Shown here in pieces: positions 24,587-32,641 of a stretch of DNA of 33,023 bases; the first letter of the stretch is position 1, and every line of letters starts with the position of its first letter. Source of the stretch: Bacteroidia bacterium (GTDB lineage: Bacteria > Bacteroidota > Bacteroidia > AKYH767-A > OLB10). The position numbers and the translations under genes are program-made. The notes below the pieces were generated by a model that was not told the origin of the DNA, made no database searches, and saw only the letters and a program-made list of their open reading frames with translations. The stretch is from contig JADLBQ010000042.1 of NCBI GenBank assembly GCA_020847635.1, forward strand, positions 1-33,023, read 5' to 3'.

Positions 24587-25705
24587 ATGAAAATAATCGT
24601 TCTCGGAGGAGGAATGGTTGGTCGAGTCATTGCTGCTGACCTGGCTGCTTCGTATGAGGTGACCTGTGCCGATTTGAATGAAACGGTTTTAAAGCAGATT
24701 CACTCACAATACGGATTAAAAACCGTACGCTGTGATTTCAGTCAGCCGGATGATATCCGGGAGTCAGTCAGGAAGTATGATTTAGTTATTGGAGCGGTCC
24801 CCGGCTTTTTGGGTTTCAACATGCTGAAAACAGTAATTGAATCCGGGAAAAACATAGTGGATATTTCTTTTTTCCCCGAAGACGGTCTTCAGCTTGATAT
24901 ACTGGCAAAAAGAAATGGTGTTACCGCAATTATTGATTGTGGCATAGCTCCCGGTTATTGTAACCTGATTGCAGGATACTATTACCATCGAATGAAAACA
25001 GAAAGTTATTCGTGTATGGTAGGAGGATTACCGCTTCATCCGGTTCCTCCATTTTATTATCAAGCCCCTTTCTCACCTGCTGATGTCATTGAAGAGTATG
25101 TCAGACCTGCCCGGTTAAAAGAGAATGGAAAATTTGTTACTAAGGAAGCACTGAGTGAAATTGAACTGATTGAATTCCCTCAATGCGGTCAATTGGAAGC
25201 ATTCAATACAGACGGGCTGCGTTCCCTTCTTACAAGCCTCCCTTTGGTGAATACATTAAAAGAAAAAACACTTCGCTTTCCAGGACATGCTGAGCTCATG
25301 AGAGCATTTCGTGATTCTGGATTCTTTTCAGCAGAGAAGATTGAGACAACTGATGGAGCATTTAAGCCCCTCAGCCTAACTTCAACACTGCTGTTCAAAC
25401 AATGGAAATATAACCCGGGTGAAGAAGATTTTACTATTATGAAAGTTGTCATTACAGGAGAAGAGAAGGAGATCATTTACACCATATACGACCGTTACCA
25501 CCTTGCCACTCAGACGATGAGTATGGCCAGGACAACCGGTTATACCTGTTCGGCTGCTGCTCAATGGCTGATACAAGGTAAGTTTACTGAAAAGGGAATC
25601 TACCCTCCTGAATTCATGGGGAAAGATGAAACAGCCTTTCAATTTGTTACCAATTACCTGAAGCGTAAAGAAATTCAGATTTCAATTACAGAAAAAATGA
25701 GATAA
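24587..25705 (+). CDS. Saccharopine dehydrogenase-like NAD(P)-binding oxidoreductase
   Basis: This 372-residue protein starts with a Rossmann fold MKIIVLGGGMVGRVIAADLA (GGGMVG at 7-12) and continues with DLVIGAVPGFLGFNML and NIVDISFFPEDG, then DCGIAPGYCNLIAGYY (about 117-132) and GGLPLHPVPPFYYQAPFSP. This combination matches the saccharopine dehydrogenase / lysine 6-dehydrogenase-like family, whose members oxidise saccharopine or lysine during lysine degradation. The C-terminal substrate-binding part (about 125-350) is present and complete. Substrate preference cannot be read. Other lysine-degradation genes are not in the window. The adjacent upstream YfiT-like gene, only 7 bases away, suggests cotranscription but does not clarify the role. 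Confidence 0.85.
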   Translation: MKIIVLGGGMVGRVIAADLAASYEVTCADLNETVLKQIHSQYGLKTVRCDFSQPDDIRESVRKYDLVIGAVPGFLGFNMLKTVIESGKNIVDISFFPEDGLQLDILAKRNGVTAIIDCGIAPGYCNLIAGYYYHRMKTESYSCMVGGLPLHPVPPFYYQAPFSPADVIEEYVRPARLKENGKFVTKEALSEIELIEFPQCGQLEAFNTDGLRSLLTSLPLVNTLKEKTLRFPGHAELMRAFRDSGFFSAEKIETTDGAFKPLSLTSTLLFKQWKYNPGEEDFTIMKVVITGEEKEIIYTIYDRYHLATQTMSMARTTGYTCSAAAQWLIQGKFTEKGIYPPEFMGKDETAFQFVTNYLKRKEIQISITEKMR

Positions 25706-25732
25706 ACCGGATTCTGGATTCATTTCCTGATT

Positions 25733-27850
25733 ATGTTTGTAACAGTAATGAAATGCTGCATTATCAATTTGCTTACGCTGCTGATGATGCTGCCACCTGC
25801 AATTACCTCCGGGCAGGATAAAGGATTTCAGCGGCTAAGTGTCCATGATTATTTCCAGGCTAAAGCATATTTTGAAAAATCATTTAAAAAGAAACCGGTT
25901 GGATCATCTGTTGGATTAAGTATTATTTTCTCACGGAATAATAATCCTTTTTTCAATACCGATTCTGCCCGCAAATACATTCTCATAGCCGACAGCCTGT
26001 ATGCAGAGATAAATGAAAAAATGAGAACCCGGTTATTGAAATCAGGCATTGACGCTGATTCCATCAGTAACCTTAAATCCTTGATCTGCCTTGTGGCATT
26101 TAAGCAGGCTATTGCATCATCGTCAATTGATTCGCTGAATCACTATCTGAGTGAGTTCAGATTTTGTAAAGAATGCAGTCTGGCAACAGATTACAGGAAT
26201 AAGATTGCTTTTGATCAGGTCAGAAAACAGAATACTTCACAAGCTTACCTTAGTTTTATAAAAACTTATCCTGAGGCTAAAGAGACCAGAGAAGCCGAAT
26301 CGCTCTATCAGCAGCAACTCTTTGAAGAACAAACCACTGATCATACGGTCTCGTCATTTATTCAGTTTCTTACAGATTACCCGGACAGCCCGTATAAGCA
26401 GGATGCCGAGAAAGCTGTCTATAATCTCATGACTCAAAATCATACGCTTAACGAATACCGGGCATTTGTCAGAAAGTATCCTCAGAATTATTATTCATCA
26501 GAAGCTTGGAGGCATCTTTATTCGCTTTATATGCAGCATTATGACAAGGAGATTTTTGACCGGTTCCGTACCGAATTTCCCGATTATCCTTATATGGATG
26601 AACTTGAAGAAGATTATAAACTTCAGAAATTAGTACTTCTTCCGTTTGAACAGAATGATGAATATGGATATATCAATGAAGACGGGAAGGTGATTATTAA
26701 ACCTCAATACCAGGATGCCTCATTATTTAGTGAAGGGTTAGCCTTTGTCATGAAAAACAACCAGTATGGATCTATCAGCAAATCAGCAACTCAGGTCATC
26801 CCCTTTCAATATGACGATGCCGAGCCGTTTGTTTCAAATACGGCTATTGTAGCCAAAGTTGGTATGTACGGTCTGATCAACCGGGTGGGAGACACACTGA
26901 TTCCATTTGAATATGATGAGCTCGGCTCACCCTCCGAACAGATTTGTGCAGGTATCAAAGGTGGAATGAGCGGTTATGTTACAATTGAAGGAAAAGAAAT
27001 TACAGACTTTAGATTTGATCTTGCCGGTGATTTTAAAGACGGTCATGCCATTATCCGGGAAAATGAAAAAGCAGGAATCCTTAACCGGATTGGCAGGTTA
27101 ACTGTGCCATTTATTTATGATGATATCTTTCAGATTGGAAATAGTTTAGCTCGGGCAAAGAAAGACGGTTATTGGGGAATTATTAACCTGAACGGTGATA
27201 TCCTGCTGCCTTTTGAATTCAGCTACCTGTCATCTTTCTCTGAAAACAGGGCATTGATTGTCAGAAACAATAAAATGGGATTCATCAATCAATTCGGAGA
27301 ACTGGTAATTTCTCCGGTTATCCCAGCTCAGTCTAATCCGGCTGGCCGAATGCAATTTCATGAAGGCATTGTTACGTTCCGGCAGGATCATAAGGTTGTG
27401 TTGATAGACACTTCCGGAAATAAACTAAGTTTTCCACGCTTTGAAGATGCCGGCTTCTTTTCAGAAGGTCTGGTTGCAGTTAGGCGAAACGGTAAATGGG
27501 GATATGCTAACCGGTCAGGCAAGCTCAACATACAACCAAGATTTGATGCAGCAACTGCATTTTTTCATCATCTTGCAGTTGTCAAGCTAAAAAAGAATTT
27601 CGGAGTTATTGATTCAGCCGGCAATCTGATCATTGCTGCCCAGTTTAAACGAATAGAAATAACAAATTCGGGAATTGAAGTAACAACTGAAGAAGGAATC
27701 GGTTTTTATTCTTTCAAAGGCAAAAAACTGCTTGAACCGGAATACCAGAAAATTACACATGTATCAGATTTTATTCTGGCTGGTTACAAGGATGAAAAGA
27801 TAACCTATCTCAACCTTAAAACTGAGAAGATTATTTACTCAGAACCATAA
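25733..27850 (+). CDS. Secreted TPR-like / WG-repeat protein
   Basis: This 705-residue exported protein has a signal peptide near the N terminus (about 1-27). The start may be the second Met (MKCCIINLLTLL, codon 6, at 25748), because TATGTTTG overlapping the first ATG could be a promoter box. Residues about 170-290 hold helical repeats with a recurring F-x-x-x-YP signature (FIKTYP 175-180, FLTDYP 212-217, FVRKYP 245-250, FRTEFPDYP 278-286). From about 308 to 700 there are about nine WG-type repeats, each a pattern like YGYINEDGKVIIKPQYQDA or KWGYANRSGKLNIQPRF. WG repeats are found in many surface proteins and mediate protein binding, but no single function is known. A 60-residue membrane protein follows 48 bases later. 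Confidence 0.88.
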   Translation: MFVTVMKCCIINLLTLLMMLPPAITSGQDKGFQRLSVHDYFQAKAYFEKSFKKKPVGSSVGLSIIFSRNNNPFFNTDSARKYILIADSLYAEINEKMRTRLLKSGIDADSISNLKSLICLVAFKQAIASSSIDSLNHYLSEFRFCKECSLATDYRNKIAFDQVRKQNTSQAYLSFIKTYPEAKETREAESLYQQQLFEEQTTDHTVSSFIQFLTDYPDSPYKQDAEKAVYNLMTQNHTLNEYRAFVRKYPQNYYSSEAWRHLYSLYMQHYDKEIFDRFRTEFPDYPYMDELEEDYKLQKLVLLPFEQNDEYGYINEDGKVIIKPQYQDASLFSEGLAFVMKNNQYGSISKSATQVIPFQYDDAEPFVSNTAIVAKVGMYGLINRVGDTLIPFEYDELGSPSEQICAGIKGGMSGYVTIEGKEITDFRFDLAGDFKDGHAIIRENEKAGILNRIGRLTVPFIYDDIFQIGNSLARAKKDGYWGIINLNGDILLPFEFSYLSSFSENRALIVRNNKMGFINQFGELVISPVIPAQSNPAGRMQFHEGIVTFRQDHKVVLIDTSGNKLSFPRFEDAGFFSEGLVAVRRNGKWGYANRSGKLNIQPRFDAATAFFHHLAVVKLKKNFGVIDSAGNLIIAAQFKRIEITNSGIEVTTEEGIGFYSFKGKKLLEPEYQKITHVSDFILAGYKDEKITYLNLKTEKIIYSEP

Positions 27851-27898
27851 CATAATTTTAATGTTTAGCTTACTTTTAACCGGATTTAAAAGACTGCT

Positions 27899-28081
27899 AT
27901 GCAACCAAAAACCGTTTATATGATTGTTATTACGCTGATCCTGATGGTTGGACTAATCATTATCAATAAGTTTATTAAAAGTGAGGTTATAGATCGGTAT
28001 CCTTACATTTTTGCAATAGTCTTTGTTGTAATTGCTCATTATCTGAGTGTGTACCTGCTGAAAAGAAAGAATAAGCAATAA
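27899..28081 (+). CDS. Small two-helix membrane protein
   Basis: This 60-residue product (MQPKTVYMIVITLILMV...) has two hydrophobic segments at about 7-26 and 35-54, separated by a charged turn (NKFIKSEVIDRYP), and ends in a basic tail KRKNKQ. It starts at ATG, lies 48 bases after the WG-repeat gene, and its stop is 1 base before the GTG of the trmH-like gene, so it is probably translated in the same mRNA. Both termini are predicted inside the cell by the positive-inside rule. I do not recognise a family. The tight spacing and coding-like composition support it as a real gene rather than a chance reading frame. Confidence 0.65.
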   Translation: MQPKTVYMIVITLILMVGLIIINKFIKSEVIDRYPYIFAIVFVVIAHYLSVYLLKRKNKQ

Positions 28082-28082
28082 G

Positions 28083-28808
28083 GTGGTCTTAAGAAAGCAT
28101 ATCACATTGCCGGAAATTCCGGAAAACATCATCAATGATCTTAAATTGCTGAAGTGGCTTCAGTCTTTTCTTACCGAGAATAAGAAGGGGTTATTTGAAA
28201 AAGTATTATTAACACGTACCCGTCATATTGTCTGTGTAATGGAGAACGTGATTGATGAACATAATACCAATGCAGTAATCCGTTCTTGCGAATGCTCCGG
28301 TTTACAGGATGTTTACATAATCAGCGGTGGAAAAGGATTTAAGCCTGCAAAGGGGATCTTGAGAGGTTCAGGTAAATGGAGTACTATTCTCAGATATCAT
28401 CAGGCTTCAGGAAAATCTGCAGTTCAATGTATGGAAGATCTGAAAAGCAAAGGATATCGGATTGTCGTAACCTCGCCACATGGCAATGCTACACCCTTGC
28501 ATGAACTTGACATCAGCCAACCGTTAGCTGTCTGCTTCGGTCATGAGCAAACCGGAATCTCTGATATGCTCGAACAATCTGCCGGAGAAAAACTAAAAAT
28601 CCCCATGTTTGGGTTTACCGAAAGTTTTAATGTCTCTGTTGCTGCCGGTATCATTCTTTACCACCTGACCAGTAGATTACATTCAGCACCTGTCAATTGG
28701 CAACTATCCGAAAAAGAAAAGAACAATTTACGGTTTGAGTGGACCTGGAAATGCCTGAACCGACCTGAATTGCTGGTTGAAGAATATTACAACCGGTCAG
28801 ACACCTGA
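28083..28808 (+). CDS. trmH: TrmH-type tRNA 2'-O-ribose methyltransferase (SpoU family)
   Basis: This 241-residue SPOUT-class enzyme matches TrmH, which methylates the 2'-OH of G18 in the tRNA D-loop. Motif 1 is HNTNAVIRSCECSG (60-73), with the catalytic-type Asn-x-Ala-x-x-Arg. Motif 2 is CFGHEQTGIS (151-160) and motif 3 is ESFNVSVAAGIILYHL (180-195), the knot that binds S-adenosylmethionine. The start is GTG 28083, because the frame meets a stop just upstream and no ATG is near. It is 1 base after the small membrane protein's stop. The end overlaps the end of alaS by 12 bases, tail to tail. Other SpoU substrates (rRNA) are possible but the length fits TrmH. Confidence 0.85.
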   Translation: MVLRKHITLPEIPENIINDLKLLKWLQSFLTENKKGLFEKVLLTRTRHIVCVMENVIDEHNTNAVIRSCECSGLQDVYIISGGKGFKPAKGILRGSGKWSTILRYHQASGKSAVQCMEDLKSKGYRIVVTSPHGNATPLHELDISQPLAVCFGHEQTGISDMLEQSAGEKLKIPMFGFTESFNVSVAAGIILYHLTSRLHSAPVNWQLSEKEKNNLRFEWTWKCLNRPELLVEEYYNRSDT

Positions 28809-31415
28809 AACAGCAGTTATGAATTGTGATGCTTTGGTAATTGCCTGCTGAAGTCCTGCAGGGTTCTTACCGCCAGCGGTAGCATAAAAATCCTGGCCAC
28901 CGCCCCCACCCTGAACTTCCTTTGCCAGTTCCCTGACTATTTTCGAAGCATCCATTTTATGCAGCTGAACCAATTCATCGGATAAGATAACCGACAGAAA
29001 TGCTTTCCCTTCACTCTCATACCCTAGAACAAGAAAGAGGTTATCAATTTCATTTCTGAGTGCAAAAGACAAATTCTTGACTGCCTCAGCAGATGAAAGG
29101 GTGATTACTTCACTGATTAAATGGATATCCTGAACAGATTTAATTTTACCTTTTAATTCGTCTTTAAGCAGTGCGCTTTTTTCGGCAATCAAAGTCTCAT
29201 TTTCTTTTCTCAGTTTGTGAATTTCATCCTGAAGCTGAGAAACTGCTTTCAGTGTGTCTTTGGGATTATTCAGCACTCTGCACAACTGATCCAGTACTGC
29301 ATGCTTACTGTTTAAATAACTAAGTGCCTTCTGACCGGTAATCGCTTCTACTCTTCTGACTCCGGCAGCAACTGAACTTTCAGAAATAATTTTAAACAAG
29401 CCAATCTGAGCGGTTGAAGTTACATGAGTTCCTCCGCAGAGTTCAACTGAAAAATTCTTATCAAATGTAATGACCCGTACCAATTCACCGTATTTCTCAC
29501 CAAATAATGCCATAGCACCCAATTCAAGTGCTTCCCTGATCGGCACATTCCTCCTTTCGTCAAGAAGAATATTCTCCATGATTTTCTCATTTACCAGCTG
29601 CTCAATTCTAGTTATTTCAACTTCCGTTACCTTACTGAAATGTGAGAAATCAAATCTTGTGACATTTTCATTCACCAATGAGCCTTTCTGAGCTACGTGA
29701 GTTCCCAGAATGCTTCTTAAAGCAGCATGCATCAGATGAGTTGCACTGTGATTGGAGGTAATAGCCCTTCTCCGGTTTTCATCAACCTGAGCAGTTAACT
29801 GCAAGTGGACATCATCCGGCAGCTGATTACAGAAATGAACAATCAGGTTGTTTTCTTTTTTCGTATCGGTAACAGCTACTTTCTTATTTCCAGCTATCAG
29901 GAATCCGGTATCACCAACCTGGCCTCCGCTTTCAGCATAAAACGGAGTTGAATCCAGAACAACTTGAAACTGCTTTTTACCTTTTGCCGAAATTTCACGA
30001 TACCGGACAATATGGGCTAAGCATGAAAGTTGCTCGTATCCGACAAATACAGGTTGAACATTTTCCCGAATCTCAATCCAGTCACCGGCATCGGTTTCAG
30101 CATCAGCCCTCGAACGCTCCTTCTGTTGTAACAGGCATCGGTGAAAACCTTCCATATCAACCTGCATATTCTTCTCCCGTGCCAGTAACTGAGTCAGATC
30201 AAACGGGAAGCCATACGTATCATACAATTCAAATGCAAACTCACCGCTGATTTCTGTCTGATTCCAGTTATCAAATTTTTTTATTCCATTTTCCAATGTT
30301 CTCAAAAAAGAAGCTTCTTCTTCCTTAACAACCTTCTGTATTAAATCAACCTGCCTGAGTACTTCAGGAAAGATCGTTTCAACCTGCCTGGCAAATACCG
30401 GAATCAGCCTGAACAGAAAAGGTTCTTTCTGATTCAGGAAGGTATAGCCGTAGCGGACGGCACGCCTTAAGATTCTCCGGATCACATAACCTGCCTTATT
30501 ATTAGACGGGAGCTGGCCATCAGCAATCACACATGAAATAGCACGTATATGATCTGCACAAACCCGAAAAGCAATATCTGACTTATCCGATACTCCGTAA
30601 TTAATTTTTGAAATCTGTGAAATTTCATTTAGTAACGGAGTAAAAACATCTGTATCATAATTTGATTGCTTCTGTTGTAAAACCATGCAGAGTCTTTCAA
30701 ATCCCATACCGGTATCAACATGTTTTGCCGGCAATAATTCCAGGTTGCCATCAGCTTTTCTGTTAAATTCCATAAACACCAGGTTCCAGATTTCAATCAC
30801 CAGGTGATGGTTTGCATTAACTAGTTTATCTCCCCTGATTTTCTTGCGTTCCGCATCTTCACGCAGATCGACATGAATTTCACTGCAAGGGCCACAAGGC
30901 CCGGTATCTCCCATTTCCCAGAAATTATCTGCCTTGGTTCCTTTCAGAATCCGTTCTTCAGCAATATGCTTTCTCCAACATTCATAGCTTTCCTGATCAA
31001 ACGGAAGGCTTTCGTCCTTGTCGCCTTCAAAAACAGTTACATAAAGCCGGTCTTTAGGAATCTTATAAACCTCTGTCAGTAACTCCCACGCCCATGCAAT
31101 GGCATCCTTTTTAAAATAATCACCAAAAGACCAATTACCCAGCATCTCAAACATAGTATGGTGATAGGTATCTGTACCTACCGCTTCCAGGTCATTATGT
31201 TTTCCTGAAACGCGAAGGCATTTCTGTGTATCGGCTATTCTTTTATAGTGAGGTGGTTCATTACCGAGAAACCAGTCTTTAAATTGATTCATTCCTGCAT
31301 TGGTAAACATCAGTGTCGGATCATTTTTAATTACAATCGGAGCAGAAGCCACAATCTGATGTGCTTTCGATTTGAAGAAATCAAGAAAAGCCTGTCGAAT
31401 CTGAGCTGAGGTCAT
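28797..31415 (-). CDS. alaS: Alanyl-tRNA synthetase
   Basis: This 872-residue class II aminoacyl-tRNA synthetase charges tRNA-Ala and edits misacylated Ser or Gly. The catalytic core holds TQKCLRVSGKHNDLE (63-77), EMLGNWSFGDYFK (90-102), GDTGPCGPCSEIHVD (169-183) and HVDTGMGFERL (232-242). The editing domain has the zinc ligands HSATH (556-560) and CGGTH (660-664). The C-terminal DHHA1 domain ends with a glycine-rich GGGGGQDFYATAGG stretch. The length is normal for the family and no residue looks missing. Transcription probably starts in the compact promoter region shared with the divergent M23 peptidase gene. The end overlaps the trmH-like gene by 12 bases. Confidence 0.98.
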   Translation of the reverse strand: MTSAQIRQAFLDFFKSKAHQIVASAPIVIKNDPTLMFTNAGMNQFKDWFLGNEPPHYKRIADTQKCLRVSGKHNDLEAVGTDTYHHTMFEMLGNWSFGDYFKKDAIAWAWELLTEVYKIPKDRLYVTVFEGDKDESLPFDQESYECWRKHIAEERILKGTKADNFWEMGDTGPCGPCSEIHVDLREDAERKKIRGDKLVNANHHLVIEIWNLVFMEFNRKADGNLELLPAKHVDTGMGFERLCMVLQQKQSNYDTDVFTPLLNEISQISKINYGVSDKSDIAFRVCADHIRAISCVIADGQLPSNNKAGYVIRRILRRAVRYGYTFLNQKEPFLFRLIPVFARQVETIFPEVLRQVDLIQKVVKEEEASFLRTLENGIKKFDNWNQTEISGEFAFELYDTYGFPFDLTQLLAREKNMQVDMEGFHRCLLQQKERSRADAETDAGDWIEIRENVQPVFVGYEQLSCLAHIVRYREISAKGKKQFQVVLDSTPFYAESGGQVGDTGFLIAGNKKVAVTDTKKENNLIVHFCNQLPDDVHLQLTAQVDENRRRAITSNHSATHLMHAALRSILGTHVAQKGSLVNENVTRFDFSHFSKVTEVEITRIEQLVNEKIMENILLDERRNVPIREALELGAMALFGEKYGELVRVITFDKNFSVELCGGTHVTSTAQIGLFKIISESSVAAGVRRVEAITGQKALSYLNSKHAVLDQLCRVLNNPKDTLKAVSQLQDEIHKLRKENETLIAEKSALLKDELKGKIKSVQDIHLISEVITLSSAEAVKNLSFALRNEIDNLFLVLGYESEGKAFLSVILSDELVQLHKMDASKIVRELAKEVQGGGGGQDFYATAGGKNPAGLQQAITKASQFITAVSGV

Positions 31416-31462
31416 GTTAATTATTAAGGAATTATTAACTCGTTATTTTAAACAGTAGCACT

Positions 31463-31470
31463 TACATTTG
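31463..31470 (+). promoter_or_regulatory. Bacteroidota -7 box TACATTTG for the M23 peptidase gene
   Basis: TACATTTG followed by C lies 32 bases before the ATG at 31503. No TTG is at the -33 position, so this promoter should be weaker than the opposed alaS promoter. It occupies the left half of a symmetrical repeat shared with that promoter. Confidence 0.55.
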
Positions 31471-31483
31471 CAAACGTTGCAAA
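31467..31483. repeat. Perfect inverted repeat TTTGCAA-N3-TTGCAAA between alaS and M23 gene
   Basis: Arms of 7 bases (31467-31473 and 31477-31483) are separated by ACG. The repeat is centred on 31475, the same point about which the two opposing -7 boxes are symmetric. It can be an operator for a dimeric regulator or simply the by-product of two facing promoter boxes of the form TTTGC. Confidence 0.6.
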
Positions 31484-31509
31484 ATTAGCCTATCGGTTCG
31501 GCATGCCAA
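31480..31509 (-). promoter_or_regulatory. Bacteroidota promoter (TTG-N19-TAATTTTG) for alaS
   Basis: Read on the - strand, TTG (31509-31507) is followed by exactly 19 bases and TAATTTTG (31487-31480), 64 bases before the alaS ATG. The -33 element lies inside the first codons of the divergent M23 gene. Both boxes and the spacing are consensus-like. Confidence 0.65.
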
Positions 31510-32474
31510 AAGCCAAATTTTACTTTAATCCAAACTCGCTGAAATATGAACGGGCTGTTCTACCCTTTAGCAAGCGTTTATTAAGAGTAACCTGGTGGGT
31601 AGCATCAATGCTCGTTTTCAGTTCGGTTGTTATTACGCTGGCATATAATTATCTTGATTCCCCAAAAGAAAAGCAATTGAAGCGCGAAATCAGTGAACTG
31701 ACCTTTCAGTATGAAATTCTGCAGAAGCGAATGGGTCAGGCGGAGGCTGTTCTGAGTGAGATTCAAAAGAATGATGACAATATCTACCGGGTAATTTTTG
31801 AAGCTGAGCCTATTCCCTCATCAATCCGCGAAGCCGGATTTGGAGGAGTTGACAAATACAAAGTACTGAGTGGTCTTGATAATTCCCAGCTGATGATTGA
31901 AACGACCATGCGTGTTGATAAACTGCTGAAAAGGCTTTATATCCAAAGCAAATCATTTGATGAAATCTTTGCACTGGCAAAAAGTAAAAATGAAATGCTG
32001 GCATCCATTCCAGCTATTCAGCCCATCTCAAACAAAGACCTGACCCGGATTGCTTCCGGTTTCGGATACCGGATTCACCCGGTTTATAAGACCAGCAAAA
32101 TGCACACCGGGATTGACTTTGCCGCACCTACCAGCACCGATGTTTATGCAACAGGTAATGGAATAGTAAGTTCGGTTGAGAAAGGCGGACGAGGTTATGG
32201 CAATTGTGTAGTCATCCGTCATGGATATGGATATGAAACACTGTACGGTCATCTGAGCAAAATTCTTGTTCGTTCCGGCCAGAGGGTAAAAAGAGGGGAT
32301 ATTATCGGGCTGGTTGGTAGCAGTGGTATGAGTACGGCTCCTCACTTACATTATGAAATCATAAGAAACGGGGCAAAAGTCAATCCTGTTAACTACTTCT
32401 ACAATGACCTGACTCCCGAACAATATGAACGAATGCTTGATATTGCATCTCGAGCCAATCAGTCATTTGACTGA
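31503..32474 (+). CDS. Membrane-anchored M23 (LytM) endopeptidase
   Basis: This 323-residue protein has one transmembrane helix (about 28-49) after a basic N terminus, then a helical, coiled-coil-like stretch (about 55-95) and a periplasmic region. The LytM domain occupies about 180-305, with the metal ligands HTGIDFA (His201, Asp205) and HLHYE (His283), and catalytic histidines at YGHL (His250) and PHLH (His281). All zinc-site residues are present, so it should cleave peptide cross-bridges of peptidoglycan rather than act only as an activator. A cell-wall hydrolase of the MepM/NlpD-like type is the likely role. It is divergent from alaS, with which it shares its promoter region, and no partner gene follows in the window. 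Confidence 0.92.
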   Translation: MPKAKFYFNPNSLKYERAVLPFSKRLLRVTWWVASMLVFSSVVITLAYNYLDSPKEKQLKREISELTFQYEILQKRMGQAEAVLSEIQKNDDNIYRVIFEAEPIPSSIREAGFGGVDKYKVLSGLDNSQLMIETTMRVDKLLKRLYIQSKSFDEIFALAKSKNEMLASIPAIQPISNKDLTRIASGFGYRIHPVYKTSKMHTGIDFAAPTSTDVYATGNGIVSSVEKGGRGYGNCVVIRHGYGYETLYGHLSKILVRSGQRVKRGDIIGLVGSSGMSTAPHLHYEIIRNGAKVNPVNYFYNDLTPEQYERMLDIASRANQSFD

Positions 32475-32641
32475 TTCGATGATCACATTCCTGATTAATG
32501 AGTTGTTAATAATACGGTGTCTCGCATTGTACAAGAGTCCTTTCCAGAAGGTCAACTAAAGAAAATGATAAGCAACACGCAAAGGAGCAAACAAAACAGT
32601 CACCCTGCCTTTTGACATTATGCTATTGAAATTTGCCCTAA

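Noticed and set aside
29948-30250. 100-codon + strand frame
   Set aside because: It is antisense to alaS, and the alaS frame is fully accounted for by motifs.
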